The notes under the pieces were generated by a model. It saw only the letters and a list, made by a program, of their open reading frames with translations. It was not told the DNA's origin and ran no database searches. 64,000 bases of DNA from Raphanus sativus (lineage: Eukaryota > Streptophyta > Magnoliopsida > Brassicales > Brassicaceae): contig NW_026615338.1 in NCBI RefSeq assembly GCF_000801105.2, positions 54,821 to 118,820 of the forward strand. Direction: 5' to 3'. The translations under genes and the position numbers were made by a program. Of this stretch, positions 1 to 11,521 are shown piece after piece (position 1 is the first letter of the stretch; every line of letters begins with the position of its first letter).

Positions 1-1
1 G

Positions 2-904
2 TTTGACGTGTGGGGCATTGACTTCATGGGACCATTCCCCTCATCTCATGGCAACAAATACATCCTTGTGGCTGTTGATTATGTTTCAAAATGGGTGGAA
101 GCCATAGCAAGTCCCACCAATGATGCAAAGGTGGTAACCAAAATGTTCAAGAGTGTCATCTTTCCAAGGTTTGGAGTCCCAAGAGTTGTGATCAGTGATG
201 GAGGCTCCCACTTTATCAACAAACTGATTGAAGGACTTCTCAAGAAGAAAGGTGTGAAGCACAAGGTAGCAACTCCTTACCATCCTCAGACAAGTGGTCA
301 GGTTGAGGTTTCTAACAGAGAGATCAAGTCCATTTTGGAAAAGATTGTGGGGATTACAAGGAAGGATTGGTCTACTAAGCTTGATGATGCACTTTGGGCT
401 TATAGGACAGCTTACAAGACACCCTTGGGAACCACACCTTTCAACCTTGTGTATGGGAAATCTTGTCATCTGCCAGTGGAGCTTGAGTACAAGGCACTAT
501 GGGCAGTGAAATTGCTGAACTTTGACATCAAGAATGCCAAAGAGAAGAGACTTTTTCAGCTCCATGAACTTGATGAGATAAGGATGGATGCTTTTGAGAA
601 TTCAAGGATCTATAAGGAAAAGACCAAGGCTTTCCACGACAAGAGCATTCTGAAGAGAGACTTCCAGGAAGGAGACCAAGTTCTTCTTTACAACTCTAGG
701 CTAAAGCTGTTTCCAGGAAAGCTCAAGTCAAGGTGGTCCGGTCCATTCAAGGTCAAGGAGATCAGACCTTATGGAGCTATTGTTTTGTGGGGTACTGATG
801 GAAGAGACTTCACAGTCAACGGGCAAAGAGTTAAGCTCTACATGGCCACAGCACCAAGGGAAGATGGAGTCTCAACTCCACTTTCTGATCCCACCCCGGC
901 CTAA
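2..904 (+). CDS. Athila-like integrase (3' end of pol, partial)
   Basis: This is the C-terminal part of a Ty3/Gypsy polyprotein, open from the window edge to a TAA at 902-904. The integrase core inserts retrotransposon cDNA into chromosomal DNA in the nucleus. The catalytic triad is visible: Asp in GIDFMG, Asp in ISDGGSHF, and Glu in [10 protein letters not shown]. The last two are separated by 35 residues, which fits a DD35E integrase. A basic C-terminal domain follows ([20 protein letters not shown]), resembling the GPY/F module. The frame has no internal stop. Reverse transcriptase and RNase H must lie left of the window. No chromodomain is seen. Confidence 0.9.
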   Translation, partial: FDVWGIDFMGPFPSSHGNKYILVAVDYVSKWVEAIASPTNDAKVVTKMFKSVIFPRFGVPRVVISDGGSHFINKLIEGLLKKKGVKHKVATPYHPQTSGQVEVSNREIKSILEKIVGITRKDWSTKLDDALWAYRTAYKTPLGTTPFNLVYGKSCHLPVELEYKALWAVKLLNFDIKNAKEKRLFQLHELDEIRMDAFENSRIYKEKTKAFHDKSILKRDFQEGDQVLLYNSRLKLFPGKLKSRWSGPFKVKEIRPYGAIVLWGTDGRDFTVNGQRVKLYMATAPREDGVSTPLSDPTPA

Positions 905-2355
905 CCCAAAATGAGGTAAAGTCAAGCTAGAGACTTAAAACAAGCTCACTTGGGAGGAAGTCCCATGCCTATCCTTGCACATATTGCATTTCTATTCTTA
1001 TTTTCAATATTTTTATCTTGTTTTCATCTCTAATAAAAAAAAAAAAAAAAAAAAAAAAAAATCAAAATCATTTAGTTTGCATCATTTGCACTTTTAGGAG
1101 AGTCTAGAGCATATAGGTTGCATTCATTTGCATTGGGAGCAATGATTTAAAATGCCTTGTAGAGAGCACTGTCTAGCCTTGCTTAGTTCATGCGCCTCTC
1201 TCGAAAACCTTGTAAGTTTCGTGCCTTGAAAACTCTCCCTGAAACTCAATCTCTTAAGCCAACTACAACCCTTAATGAACTGAATGAACTTAATTTCTTG
1301 CTCATGGTCCCTTGTGTGCTAAGTCATGGATGCACACACTAGAGTTGTCGTGCCTTTTATGCCAATCTTTTTGACAATCTCTAGTGGCAGTCCACTCCCT
1401 GAAACCCTCTCCTCCTTTTAAGCCTTCCTTGATTGTTGAGTGAGGCCTTTTTCGGAAAGTCTTACATGTGCATAATCTTGAGAGTATTGGGAACGACAAT
1501 GCTCAGTCTTCATTCTTGCTAGATTGTACACTATTGTCTAGCTATAGGTGGGGAGGTGAGTGTTGAGAAGTTTGACTTGGGAATTTGAAGGTTGAATGAA
1601 AACGATTGAACTCTTGTGCTTAACTGTCTCTTTGGGAATTGTATAAAACCTCTAGCTCAAATTGTGAAAGTCTTGGCCCCCAAAATAAAAAAAAAAAGAA
1701 AGCAGCAAAATAAAAAAAAAAAATAAAAAAATAAAAAAAGAAAAAGAATAAGAAAGGGGGCTAGCAAAGTGTGAATGAGCTAAGAGGTTGTGTTTTAAAA
1801 GTTTAAATATTTCCCTTGATTAAGAGTTTGTGGATGTGTTCTTGAGATTTTTGGGTGAGAGATGTGAGATGGGTGTAACTTGGGATTTTAATTGTGTCAC
1901 TAGTATGTTTGAAAAAGGGTAGAACAATGAAGATTGAGCATTGTATGCATTAGTTGATCCCTTTCTTAGATATATTATGTGCAATGTCAAGGCTACTTGT
2001 TTTGAGTGTTAAACCTTGAAGATAATGAGTTATGAACCCCTTGATCACTAGAACAAAAAGCCTTCCCTTACCCAAATGACTTGGACCAATTGACCATTTG
2101 CATAGAGTTCACTTGTTGTATTGCTTAATGAATGTGAGAGTTGGCTAAGCTGAATGTGTAAATGAATAATGTTGAGTTAAGATAGGCCTAGAGAAGCTAG
2201 AGGATAATAAAGGAGAGTGTGCTTGTGCTGAATTCTTATGTTGAAGCGAGTGCTTGTGTGTTTCTCTTGGCTATGAGCTCCCACTTTCAAACCTCTTCCC
2301 CTATGAGTCCTAGAAAGTTCACTTGAGGACAAGTAAAGGACAAGTTTGGGGGAGT
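905..2355 (+). other. Non-coding 3' internal region of the Athila-like element
   Basis: There is no credible gene between the pol stop and the LTR. The region contains a long A run (1034-1061), A-rich low-complexity sequence (1685-1755) and a terminal purine tract, AAGTTTGGGGGAG, that would prime plus-strand synthesis. Many Athila elements carry an env-like frame here. Only short unsupported frames remain in this one. Confidence 0.7.
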
Positions 2356-3839
2356 TGATGTCTTGCATATTTCCATTGTTTTATCTTCATATTTGCATGC
2401 ATTTTGATCATCTAGAATAGGATTTAGGCTTGTTAGGTTGCATTTTGCATACATAAGTCTTTATCAGGTGTTGGAGTACCACATGGAGCATTTGGGATGC
2501 ATTAGAGACTCAAAAGAAGCAAAAGGAGTGATTTAGAGACGTTCAGGGCCGCAGCGACTACCTTGCAGCGGGTCTAAGCAGTCGCTCCGACCTCATCACC
2601 TGGAGCGACCACGCCCCAGCGGCTCCCACCACCCGCTGCGTCTTGCCAGCCTGGAGCGGCTTCATCCCAGCGACCCGTGCTGCTCGCTCGTCTTCTTTGG
2701 AGCGACCATGCGGAGCGAGTAGAGCCGGTCGCTGCGGATCATCAGCTGGAGCGCCTTCGGAGCAGCGAGGAGTGCTGCTCGCTCGTCCCATTTGCAGCGA
2801 CCGATCGGAGCGGCTGTCTCCACCCGCTGCGCTTTTTCCCTGGAGCGATCCCGAGCCAGCGAGAGGACCAGCTCGCTCGTCTCATTTGCAGCGGCCGCGT
2901 GGAGCGACCCCTCCTGGTCGCTCCGAGCCCGTTTCATCTCGAACTTAAACATTTCTCAGGGGCATTTTAGTCATTTGTATGCACGTTTTTCTGTTCTAAA
3001 ACCTAAGTTTAAGTATTGTGTAAGCCATCAGAGGCTAATCTATCTTTTGTTACTTGGTAAACATCAAAAACTATTGGAGATTTCATCTTTTGAATCATTG
3101 ATTCTCTTGTTCTTATTTTATTTCTTGTTGATTTCTGTTATTTCATCTCTGTTTATGATCAATCTGAAACTCAATATGAGTTTAAGAATGATTATGAACT
3201 TTAGTGAGTAATCCACCATTGAATTCATGGGTTAGGAAGATTTAGGGTGATTAAGTTAGTTCTAGGATGTTTTAGTATAATCAAACCTTATTCCTTGCCT
3301 AGGAGAGTATTCATAATGCATCTGATGAGTTGGCCTCTCAAAAGTTGATCTTTAGACATCTCCCACCCACAAGGTGTTCGATGATATGTCTGAGTCAACT
3401 CTCCTAAGCTCTTAACACACTTTACCAAAGACATTTGTTGTTAAGGGTGTTAAGATAGCCAATAGACTTGTTTGTTAATGATTGCTTTTATATTATTCAG
3501 CCAAAGACATTTGATGTCTGAAATATGTTAGCAAATGAGCATTCATCTAGACATAGAGTTTGTTTAAGATTGTGTCTAAGCTTAAGGTTGATTAGTTTGA
3601 TTGATTGTTGCCATCCTTAGTTCGAAACTTGATCACCCAAGGTCTAAATTCCTATACCCATGAGTTCTCCTTTCTCATAAAAGAAAGTTCTTTGATTTAC
3701 TGTTGTTATTGTTTAGTTACTGCATCTTAGGTTCTAGAAATCATCAAATCTTCGATTGCACTTAGATTAAGGAAGTACTTGTATTCTTGGTGCTTTGAAT
3801 CCCTTGGAATTGGTTCGACATTTCACTCATATTACAACA
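2356..3839 (+). repeat. 3' LTR of the Athila-like element
   Basis: The LTR begins TGATGTCTTGC directly after the purine tract and ends ATTACAACA where the interrupted element's coding sequence resumes. Its length of 1,484 bp fits Athila LTRs. The first third contains a GC-rich minisatellite (2564-2934) and the rest is AT-rich. The 5' LTR is outside the window, so the age cannot be estimated. Confidence 0.8.
2564..2934 (+). repeat. GC-rich ~47-bp minisatellite inside the Athila-like LTR
   Basis: Degenerate tandem units begin with T(G/T)GAGCG or TGCAGCG at about 2564, 2601, 2652, 2698, 2747, 2793, 2841 and 2887. Most spacings are 46-51 bp. Units carry GCAGCGACC and GCTCGCTCGT motifs in alternating forms, suggesting a roughly 95-bp dimer. 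The block is far more GC- and CpG-rich than its surroundings. Confidence 0.8.
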
Positions 3840-5669
3840 TTTGTTTTAGGAAATTTGAAACTCCTAGCATCACTCCCCATTTGAATCCAACATCTTTTTT
3901 GATCACTTCAGTTAAGGGAGCTGCTATAGTGCTAAAATCTTTGACAAATCGCCTGTAGAAACCAGCAAGCCCATGGAAACTTCTTACTTCACTCACGGTG
4001 GTTGGACTTGGCCATTCTTGGATCGCTTTGATCTTTTCTTGATCCACTTTAACACCATCTGCACTCACAACAAAGCCTAAAAAGACCAAGTTATCTGTTC
4101 CAAATGTACACTTCTTAAGATTGGCGTAAAGAGATTCTTTTCTAAGCACATCAAAGACAGCCCTAAGATGTTCTATATGATCATGATAGCTTTTGCTGTA
4201 AACTAAGATGTCATCAAAGTAAACAACAACAAAGATGCCTATGAATGATCTTAGAACATGATTCATTAAGCGCATGAAAGTACTAGGTGCATTCGTCAAA
4301 CCAAATGGCATCACTAACCATTCATACAATCCATGTTTAGTTTTAAATGCAGTTTTCCACTCATCACCTTCCTTCATCCTAATCTGGTGATAACCACTCT
4401 TAAGATCTATCTTAGAAAAGAAGCAAGACCCATGCAATTCATCTAGCATGTCATCTAATCTAGGAATAGGATGGCGATACTTTACAGTGATATTGTTGAT
4501 GGCTCTGCAGTCAACACACATTCTCCAGTTACCATCTTTTTTTGGCACAAGAAGCACTGGAACGGCACAAGGACTCATGCTTTCTCTGATATGTCCCTTT
4601 TCCATAAGCTCCTCCACTTGCTTTTGTAGCTCTTTAGTTTCAACAGGGTTGGTCCTGTAAGATGGCCGGTTTGGAAGTGTAGCTCCAGGAACAAAATCTA
4701 TTTGATGCTCAATCCCACGAATTGGAGGTAACCCAATTGGATTGTCTTCTGGAAAGATATCTTTGTATTCCTGCAAAAGAGAAGATAGTTCACTCGGATA
4801 ATCCGGTGTTTTATTAGCAACAGTTAGAAGGTTTTCTTTAAACCTGAGTAAAACAAAAGAATTTTGAGAGTAGAGAATTCTTTTGATCTCCCCTGTTTTG
4901 GCATAGAGATTGTGTTGCTTGCTTTGATCAGGCTTGAGATCGATCTTCTTCTTTTTCTGAAGTTGAAGTTGATCTTCATGAACCTCTTTGGGAGTTAGAG
5001 GCACCAGCACGGTTTTCTTGCCATTATGCTCAAAGGTGTGCTTGTTAGTATAACCATCATGCATCACACGCCTGTCTGATTGCCAAGGTCGTCCAAGAAG
5101 AATGTGGCTTGCCTCCATAGGTAGTATATCACATAGAACCTCATCTTCGTATTTACCAATGGCTATGGGAATCAGAACCTGAGTTGAGACTCTCATTTCT
5201 CCTTCTTCATTAAGCCACTGCAACCGGTATGGCTTTGGATGTTTCTGAACTTTCAAACCCAACTTTGCCACCATTGTCTCACTGGCCACGTTGACACAAC
5301 TTCCTCCATCAATGATGAGACTACAGACCTTTCCTTGAACCAGACATCTAGTGTAGAACAAATTCTCACGCTGCTCAGTCTCTTCTGCCTTGGTTTGGAG
5401 ATTCAGAAGTCTTCTTGTTACTAGTAACCTTCCTCTGACCGGTTCTTCTTCAGACTCTGCCTCAGATTGCTCACGTTCAGTGTGGATCTTCTCATCCTGA
5501 GACAAATACTCTCCAGTGTCTAGAAGGATCATGGTTTTCTTGTTAGTACATTCGTTGGCATAGTGTCCACGCCCTTGACACTTAAAGCACTTGACATCCC
5601 GAGACTTTGAACCCGTAGCTATTGCTTTTCCTTTTTCTTTGTCAAAGATACTGCCAGGTTTAGTGTCAT
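3840..5669 (-). pseudogene. gypsy-A zinc knuckle, protease and reverse transcriptase segment
   Basis: This is the middle of the gypsy-A polyprotein, read right to left. A CCHC knuckle (CFKCQGRGHYANEC) lies at about 5545-5590. The retroviral-type aspartic protease follows with LIIDGGSCVN near 5300. The reverse transcriptase has the palm motif [12 protein letters not shown] near 4200-4225 and a [15 protein letters not shown] block. It copies element RNA into cDNA in cytoplasmic particles. The frame is open for 566 residues from an internal Met and continues upstream to the F insertion. The last dozen codons before 3840 no longer match the family, suggesting a one-base shift near 3880-3890. The Athila-like insertion removes the rest. 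Confidence 0.85.
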
Positions 5670-5674
5670 CCTTC

Positions 5675-6364
5675 TGGTGCAGCCCTGGAATGGCTGTATC
5701 TCCCTGGATCTCTTGTCGGTGGGTAGATGCTTTGATAATCCTTGCAAACAGAGAATCAAAGACTCAATCTGCTTCAAGGCTTGTGGATAGATGATAGATG
5801 TTGATGATGAACTTTGCTAAAGAGCTATGGATTGCTCAGAAGCTGTTTTGCTACTCAAAGACACAGAATCACCCTGTATTGTCTAAGATGGATTCACAAG
5901 GAATTCCTTCCTTTAAGTGAGGTCAATGTTCTTAAGCTGAACAGAGAAAGCAAGAGACAAAAGCAAGCAAAGCTGCTGTAAAATTATTAGATTCAAAGTT
6001 GTTTCTCTCTTGGCTGCTGCCGTGAGTTTTAACACCAAAACAAGTCTAACCTAACCAAATTGGTTAAGAATTTCGAAATCCCTCCCTAATCCCAATTAAA
6101 ATTGGTTTACTAATCCTAATTTGTCTCTGGTTTGAATTAAATGAAAACCAATGAAAACCAAATAAGCCCAGCCCAATTACATTGCAATTAAATTAAACCA
6201 ACAGGCTGGTTTATCTTGAATCTCTCCTCCTGGTCTTGTACCCACGAAATTGGCTAAGTATTTAAGACTCTCCACTTGTACTCTCAGCCTTAATCGAGTT
6301 ACTGGTCCGGTCCACAAGCTGGCTAGCTCGTCTGGTTCTTCTCTGCTCAAGTCTGGCTCTTCTC
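5675..6364 (-). repeat. Element F LTR-like part, distal piece
   Basis: This continues the F LTR on the other side of Copia-1. The coding tail with the motif GPVTRLRLRV runs from 6364 to about 6177. The rest is non-coding AT-rich sequence ending at 5675. A stretch near 5740-5780 (CTTGCAA...GAATCAAAGACTCAA) resembles gypsy-A LTR sequence at 19643-19667, supporting a CRM LTR identity. No gene is seen in 5675-6176. Confidence 0.6.
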
Positions 6365-6909
6365 TGTTGACATGAAGAGAATAAAAGATAACACATGTAT
6401 ACACGCTATCAAGGAGACTTTGATGAAGAGTGCATATCAAGGTAATCACTTGAAGTGCAAGGCAAAGGGAGAGAGGGAGAATTTAAATGAGTGAAGTATT
6501 ATTTAAATAGACAAGGAAGGCTTAGTATGTCGACATGAGAAGGAAGAGAGAAGCTGAGGAAGGTCACGGGATTTCTAAGGAAGAGAGGAGCTGATCAAGC
6601 GCAGGGAACCGTTGTGACCTGTCGCTTTCTGCCCATCTGAACGAGCCTGATCGACCAGACCTCTCTCCTCATTGTTTAATCTTTCACTTGTACTATCTCA
6701 TTGTTTATTCTTTTCTCCCTTGTCGCAATGCATCTTGTCTAGTCTTTAAATAGACCTTGTAACATGTTGAATCATTTTAAGGAAATATAATTCCTCTTTA
6801 CTCTTTGATACTCTCTCTCTCTCTCATTCTCTCTCGCGAGTTCATCACTAATCCCATAATAGTCTCTTTAATTCTCACCACTTCTCCTACTAATTCATAC
6901 AATTCTTCA
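6365..6909 (+). repeat. Copia-1 5' LTR
   Basis: This 545-bp repeat starts TGTTGACATGAAG and ends AATTCTTCA. A TATA-like TTTAAATAG near 6745 lies about 165 bp before the LTR end and could be the promoter. A CT-rich run follows near 6812-6835. It matches the 3' LTR in length and, by eye, in sequence. Confidence 0.93.
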
Positions 6910-6921
6910 TGGTATCAGAGC
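6910..6921 (+). other. Copia-1 primer-binding site
   Basis: TGGTATCAGAGC lies immediately after the 5' LTR. It is complementary to the 3' end of initiator tRNA-Met, the usual primer for minus-strand synthesis in plant Copia elements. Confidence 0.9.
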
Positions 6922-7037
6922 ATCAAAGCTCTTGAAACCTACTTCTTTTACTTCCGCAATTACTCTGATTTTGCTGTTCTTGTTTCAAATTCATTTTTCA
7001 ACTTTCTCTCTCCTGTTCTTGGCGATTTGGAAGCAAG

Positions 7038-10000
7038 ATGGATGAAAACAACAACAACCACAAGCACCTCAACATTCCTGTGACTTTGAAAGGGATTAAC
7101 TATCTATTCTGGGCCAGGATGGTGAAGAGAGCCCTTGGCGGCAAAGGACTATGGAAGTATGCCACAACTGAAGCACCTTCCAAGCCTACTGTCCAAGGAG
7201 AAAAAGGGAAAGAGAAGGAGGAGAAGGAAGAAGCTGATGAAGATAAATGGGGCCAAGAAGACCTCATGGTGCTCTCAGCTCTCCTTAGCTCCCTTGAACC
7301 CTCAATTATGGAGTCTTACTCCTACTGTGAGACCACCAAGCAGCTATGGGACACACTGTACAAGGTGTATGGGAATGTTTCCAACCTGACAAGGGTCTTT
7401 GAAGTGAAGAAAGCTCTCAACAGTCTCAACCAAGGAGACATGGAGTTTCAACCCCACTTTGGCAAGTTCAGGTCCCTTTGGGCCGAGCTGGAGCTACTGA
7501 GACCTCATACCATGGATCCTGACATCCTTCTAGCAAGGCGTGAAGAAGATAAGGTCTTTGGGATGTTGCTCACACTCAACACTTCCTATGGAGCTCTTAT
7601 CAAACACATCTTGAGGGCAGATAAACTCCCTGATCTGGATGATGTTTGTGCTCAAATCCAGAAGGAAGAAGGTTCAGTGAGCCTATTTGGAAACAAAGGA
7701 GACCTGAACATGGCGCATCAAGCTGAAGAGGTGGTAGCTAACAAAGCAACCTACAAGCAAGAGGACAGGAGATCCTTGATCTGTGACCACTGCAAGAAGA
7801 AGGGTCATCTCAAAGACAAGTGCTGGATCCTGCACCCTCACCTAAAGCCAAACAAGTTCAAGGAACCAAGGTCACAGTACCAGGATGCAAGAGCTAACTT
7901 CTCAGCAGATGGTGCTGAGCCGGCGACTCCAAACCAAGGTGGTGGAAGCGCCATGGCATCTACATCAGTGTACAACACACCAAGGCCTAACCTGGATGAA
8001 CTTCTCAAGAAATCTGACTTGGATGCTCTCATCAAGGCCCTAAAAGAATCTGGTATCTCTAAAACTCTTGGAATTTCTCTCAATGCTTCTCACACTGCTG
8101 GTGATGTTTTAAACTTGTTAAAATCGGCTAAACCATTGATAATTGACTCTGGTGCTTCACATCATATGATTAGTGATTTAAGCCTGATTAAAAACATAGT
8201 CCCAGCCTTAGGAAATGTGATGATAGCTAATGGTGATAAAATTCCAATCAAAGGGGTTGGCGATCTTAAGCTATTTGATAAAGAATCAAAAGCCTTTTAT
8301 ATGCCAACCTTTGCTTCAAACTTGTTATCTGTTAAGAGAGTCACAAATGATTTAAATTGTCATGTTACTTTCACTCCTAACAGTGTGTATTTTCAGGATA
8401 TTGATTCAAGTAAGTTGCTTGGAAAAGGTGTCACAAAAGGAGATTTATACTTGCTTGAGGACACAAGACCAGCATCTGAATTATCTGTTGCATTTGTTTC
8501 TGTTTCTGATTTCCCTAAAGATGTAATGTGGCATGCTAGATTAGGACATCCTCATTCTCATGCCTTGAACATCCTGTTACCTAGTGTTAAGTTTCAAAAT
8601 GATTGTGAAGCTTGTATTCTAGGAAAACATTGTAGAAATGTGTTTCCTAAATCCAAGACTATTTATGATAATTGTTTTGACTTGATTCATTCGGATGTGT
8701 GGACTGCCCCTTGTGCATCTAGAGAACACCATAAGTATTTCGTGACATTCATAGATGAAAAGTCTAAATACACTTGGATAACTCTGTTGCAATCTAAAGA
8801 TAGGGTGCTAGAAGCTTTTAAAAATTTTCAAAACTATATCACTAACCATTTCAATGTCAAGATTAAAATTCTTAGATCAGATAATGGTGGTGAATACACT
8901 AGCACAGCTTTCAAACAACATCTAGCCGCGCATGGAATCATACAACAAACTAGCTGTCCCTATACTCCACAACAAAATGGCGTGGCTGAAAGGAAGAATA
9001 GGCATCTAATGGAGGTGGCCAGGAGCATTATGTTTCATGCAAATGTCCCTAAGAGATTTTGGGGTGATGCAGTTGTCACTGCCACTTACCTTATCAACCG
9101 CACTCCCACTAGAGTCCTCCTTGATTCTACACCATATGAGGTACTGAACAAAACTAAACCTTCCATAGATCATTTGAGGGTTTTTGGGTGTGTTTGTTTT
9201 GTATTTGTACCAGGAGAACTAAGGAACAAGTTAGAGCCTAAGAGCACTAAGGCTATGTTTATCGGCTACTCTACACATCAAAAGGGATACAAATGTTATG
9301 TTCCAGAGACAAGAAGGGTCCTAGTGTCAAAGGATGTTAAGTTTTTGGAATCAAAGGGCTACTATGCTGAAAGGAGTTGGGAAGAGCTTGAGAATCTATC
9401 CCAATCTGCCTCGGACAGAGCAAGTAACCTTAGAGTGGTGATTGAGAGGCTTGGCATCAGCTTATCTAGATCACCAGCCCCGGTCAGTGAGGTTCCAACA
9501 CAAGCTACTGAAGAAGCAGCTACAGATGTGGAGAGCACTCATCTTGATCCTGAAGGGGGTGATAGTACTGAGCAACAACCAATGCAACCTCAAGAAACCT
9601 CAGTATCTCATGATCAAGATGAGATGATAGCACCAACCGGGGTCACTGAAGCTGAAACAGAACCTGAGCAGATACAACCTAGAAGGAGTACAAGGATCAG
9701 GAAACCAGCTTCAGATTGGACCAAGACAAGAGTGTACTTCAATGCAGAAGCCGTGGCACACCCCATTAGTGCAGTATGCTCACTAGCTCACTACCCAGCA
9801 GAACATCAAGCCTTCATCACTGAATTGGATCAGGAATGGATTCCAAAGACATATGAGGAAGCAATGCAATATGAGGAGTGGGAGCATCCGTTGGAGATGA
9901 GATGGGAGCCATGGAGAAGAATGAAACATTCTTTGAGAGTGAACTTCCCAAAGGGAAGAAAGCAGTGACAAGCCGGCTACTCTTCACAATCAAGTATGGA

Positions 10001-11383
10001 GCCAATGGAAAGCCAGAAAGGAAGAAGACCAGACTGGTGGCGAGAGGCTACACACAAGTCTATGGTGAAGACTACTTGGATACATTTGCACCAGTAGCAA
10101 AACTACATACCATAAGGATCATTCTATCACTTGCAGTCAACCTAGAGTGGGACTTGTGGCAAATGGATGTGAAGAATGCCTTTCTTCAAGGAGAGCTAGA
10201 AGATGAAGTATACATGAGACCTCCTCCTGGCCTCGAAGACATGGTGAAACCAGGAAATGTGCTTAGACTCAGGAAGGCCATCTACGGATTGAAACAATCT
10301 CCAAGAGCATGGTACCACAAGCTAAGCACAACACTGAATGGAAGAGGCTTTGTGAAGTCTCAACAAGACCATTCTCTCTTCACTCTCACCAGCAAGGAAG
10401 GTATCATAGTCATACTGGTATATGTTGATGATATAATCATCACTGGTAGCAACAAGGAAGGTATCATCTCAACTAAATCTTTTCTCAAATCATCATTTGA
10501 TATTAAGGATTTGGGAGAGTTAAAGTACTTCCTTGGGATTGAAATATGCCGATCTAAAGAGGGGCTTTTCTTATCTCAAAGGAAGTACACACTTGACATT
10601 TTAAATGAGGCAGGAAACCTTGGAAGTAGGAAAGCTAAAACACCATTAGAAGAGGACTACAAGGTACTGCGAGAGGGGGAGTATGAAGCTACTCCATTTC
10701 AAGATGTCAAGCAGTATAGAAGAATGGTTGGGAAGCTCATCTACTTGACAATCACCAGACCAGACCTATGCTTTGCAATAAACCAAGTAAGCCAACACAT
10801 GGGAGCTCCTAAGGTGCATCACTGGAACATGGTGGAAAGAATCCTAAGGTATCTAAGGGAAGCACCAGGACAGGGAGTTTGGATGGCATGCAACAAGAAC
10901 ACTGAGGTTGTGGGTTATTGTGATGCGGATTGGGCTGGAGATAGGGTTGATAGGAGATCAACCACAGGTTACTGTACCTTCATTGGAGGGAACTTGGTTA
11001 CATGGAAAAGCAAGAAGCAAAAGGTGGTGTCCTGCTCAAGCGCTGAGGCAGAGTACAGATCCATGAGGAGACTTACAAGTGAGCTCATATGGATCAAAGG
11101 ACTGCTAAAGGATTTGGGTATTGAGATCAACACGCCAATGATCATGCATTGTGACAATCAGGCAGCAATACATATTGCCTCCAACTCAGTCTTCCATGAA
11201 AGAACCAAGCATATAGAAGTGGACTGTCACAAGGTGAGACAAGCAGTAGAGCAGCGAGTGATACTTCCATGCTACACAAGGAGTGAGGATCAACTAGCTG
11301 ACATCTTCACCAAGGCAGCCAGCAGCAAGGTTTGTGAGTTCATTCATCCAAAACTTGGACTCATAGACCCCTCATGTCAGTGA
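7038..11383 (+). pseudogene. Copia-1 gag-pol polyprotein, one frameshift
   Basis: The polyprotein reads gag, CCHC knuckle (CDHCKKKGHLKDKC, about 7782-7823), protease (LIIDSGASHHM, about 8135-8170), integrase (HSDVWTAP, RSDNGGEY, NGVAERKN), reverse transcriptase (YVDDIIITGS near 10421-10450) and RNase H (YCDADWAGD, SSAEAEYRSM, MHCDNQAAIH). The start at 7038 sits 128 bp after the LTR and gives the family N-terminus. At 9880-9882 a GGG run replaces the GGGG of Copia-K, so the frame shifts between integrase and reverse transcriptase. The second half is open again from about 9883 to 11383. The other catalytic motifs look intact. Confidence 0.92.
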
Positions 11384-11414
11384 TCTCTCCTTCATGAAGT
11401 GATCTACTCTTTTT

Positions 11415-11453
11415 CCTTGCAAGGTTTTGTCCCAATGGGTTTTCCTTGCAAGG
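11415..11453 (+). other. Copia-1 3'-UTR stem-loop (conserved loop, covarying stem)
   Basis: Arms CCTTGCAAGG (11415-11424) and CCTTGCAAGG (11444-11453) pair perfectly because the arm is self-complementary. The loop is TTTTGTCCCAATGGGTTTT and TTTTAATGAGG follows. Equivalent hairpins with other stem sequences occur in five more Copia elements and in gypsy-A. It lies between the gag-pol stop and the polypurine tract. Confidence 0.75.
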
Positions 11454-11481
11454 TTTTAATGAGGGATTGCTTCATGACTTC

Positions 11482-11521
11482 CAAGCTTGACTTGTTCCAT
11501 ATGGTCAAGCTTGAGGGGGAG
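11482..11521 (+). other. Copia-1 pre-PPT stem-loop and polypurine tract
   Basis: CAAGCTTGAC (11482-11491) and GTCAAGCTTG (11504-11513) form a perfect 10-bp inverted repeat with a 12-nt loop. It abuts the polypurine tract GAGGGGGAG (11513-11521), which primes plus-strand DNA directly at the 3' LTR. Confidence 0.8.

Larger units (their letters stand above)
1..3839 (+). mobile_element. Athila-like Ty3/Gypsy retrotransposon, 3' portion
   Basis: This is the 3' end of a plus-strand Gypsy element whose 5' part lies left of the window. In order it shows the integrase end of pol, about 1.45 kb of non-coding sequence, a purine tract at about 2345-2355, and a 1.48-kb LTR starting TGATG and ending CA. 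The integrase type, long non-coding tail and large LTR are typical of the Athila lineage common in Brassicaceae pericentromeres. It interrupts the minus-strand CRM-type element whose reverse transcriptase begins at 3840. The expected target duplication on the right would be TTTGT (3840-3844); its partner is outside the window, so it cannot be tested. Confidence 0.85.

Noticed and set aside
1302..1499. Short minus-strand frames in the Athila 3' region as a possible env remnant
   Set aside because: They are short, on the wrong strand, and lack a membrane segment or signal peptide.
2643..2970. Overlapping open frames on both strands near 2560-2970
   Set aside because: They result from the GC-rich minisatellite, which is low in stop codons. 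Several frames and both strands are open at once, with no domain.
5740..6180. Reading this stretch as the 5' LTR of a second Gypsy that supplies the reverse transcriptase at 3840-5669
   Set aside because: The CCTTC duplication and exact in-frame continuation of gypsy-A gag on both sides of F show that one element, gypsy-A, supplies both gag and reverse transcriptase, and that the stretch belongs to F.
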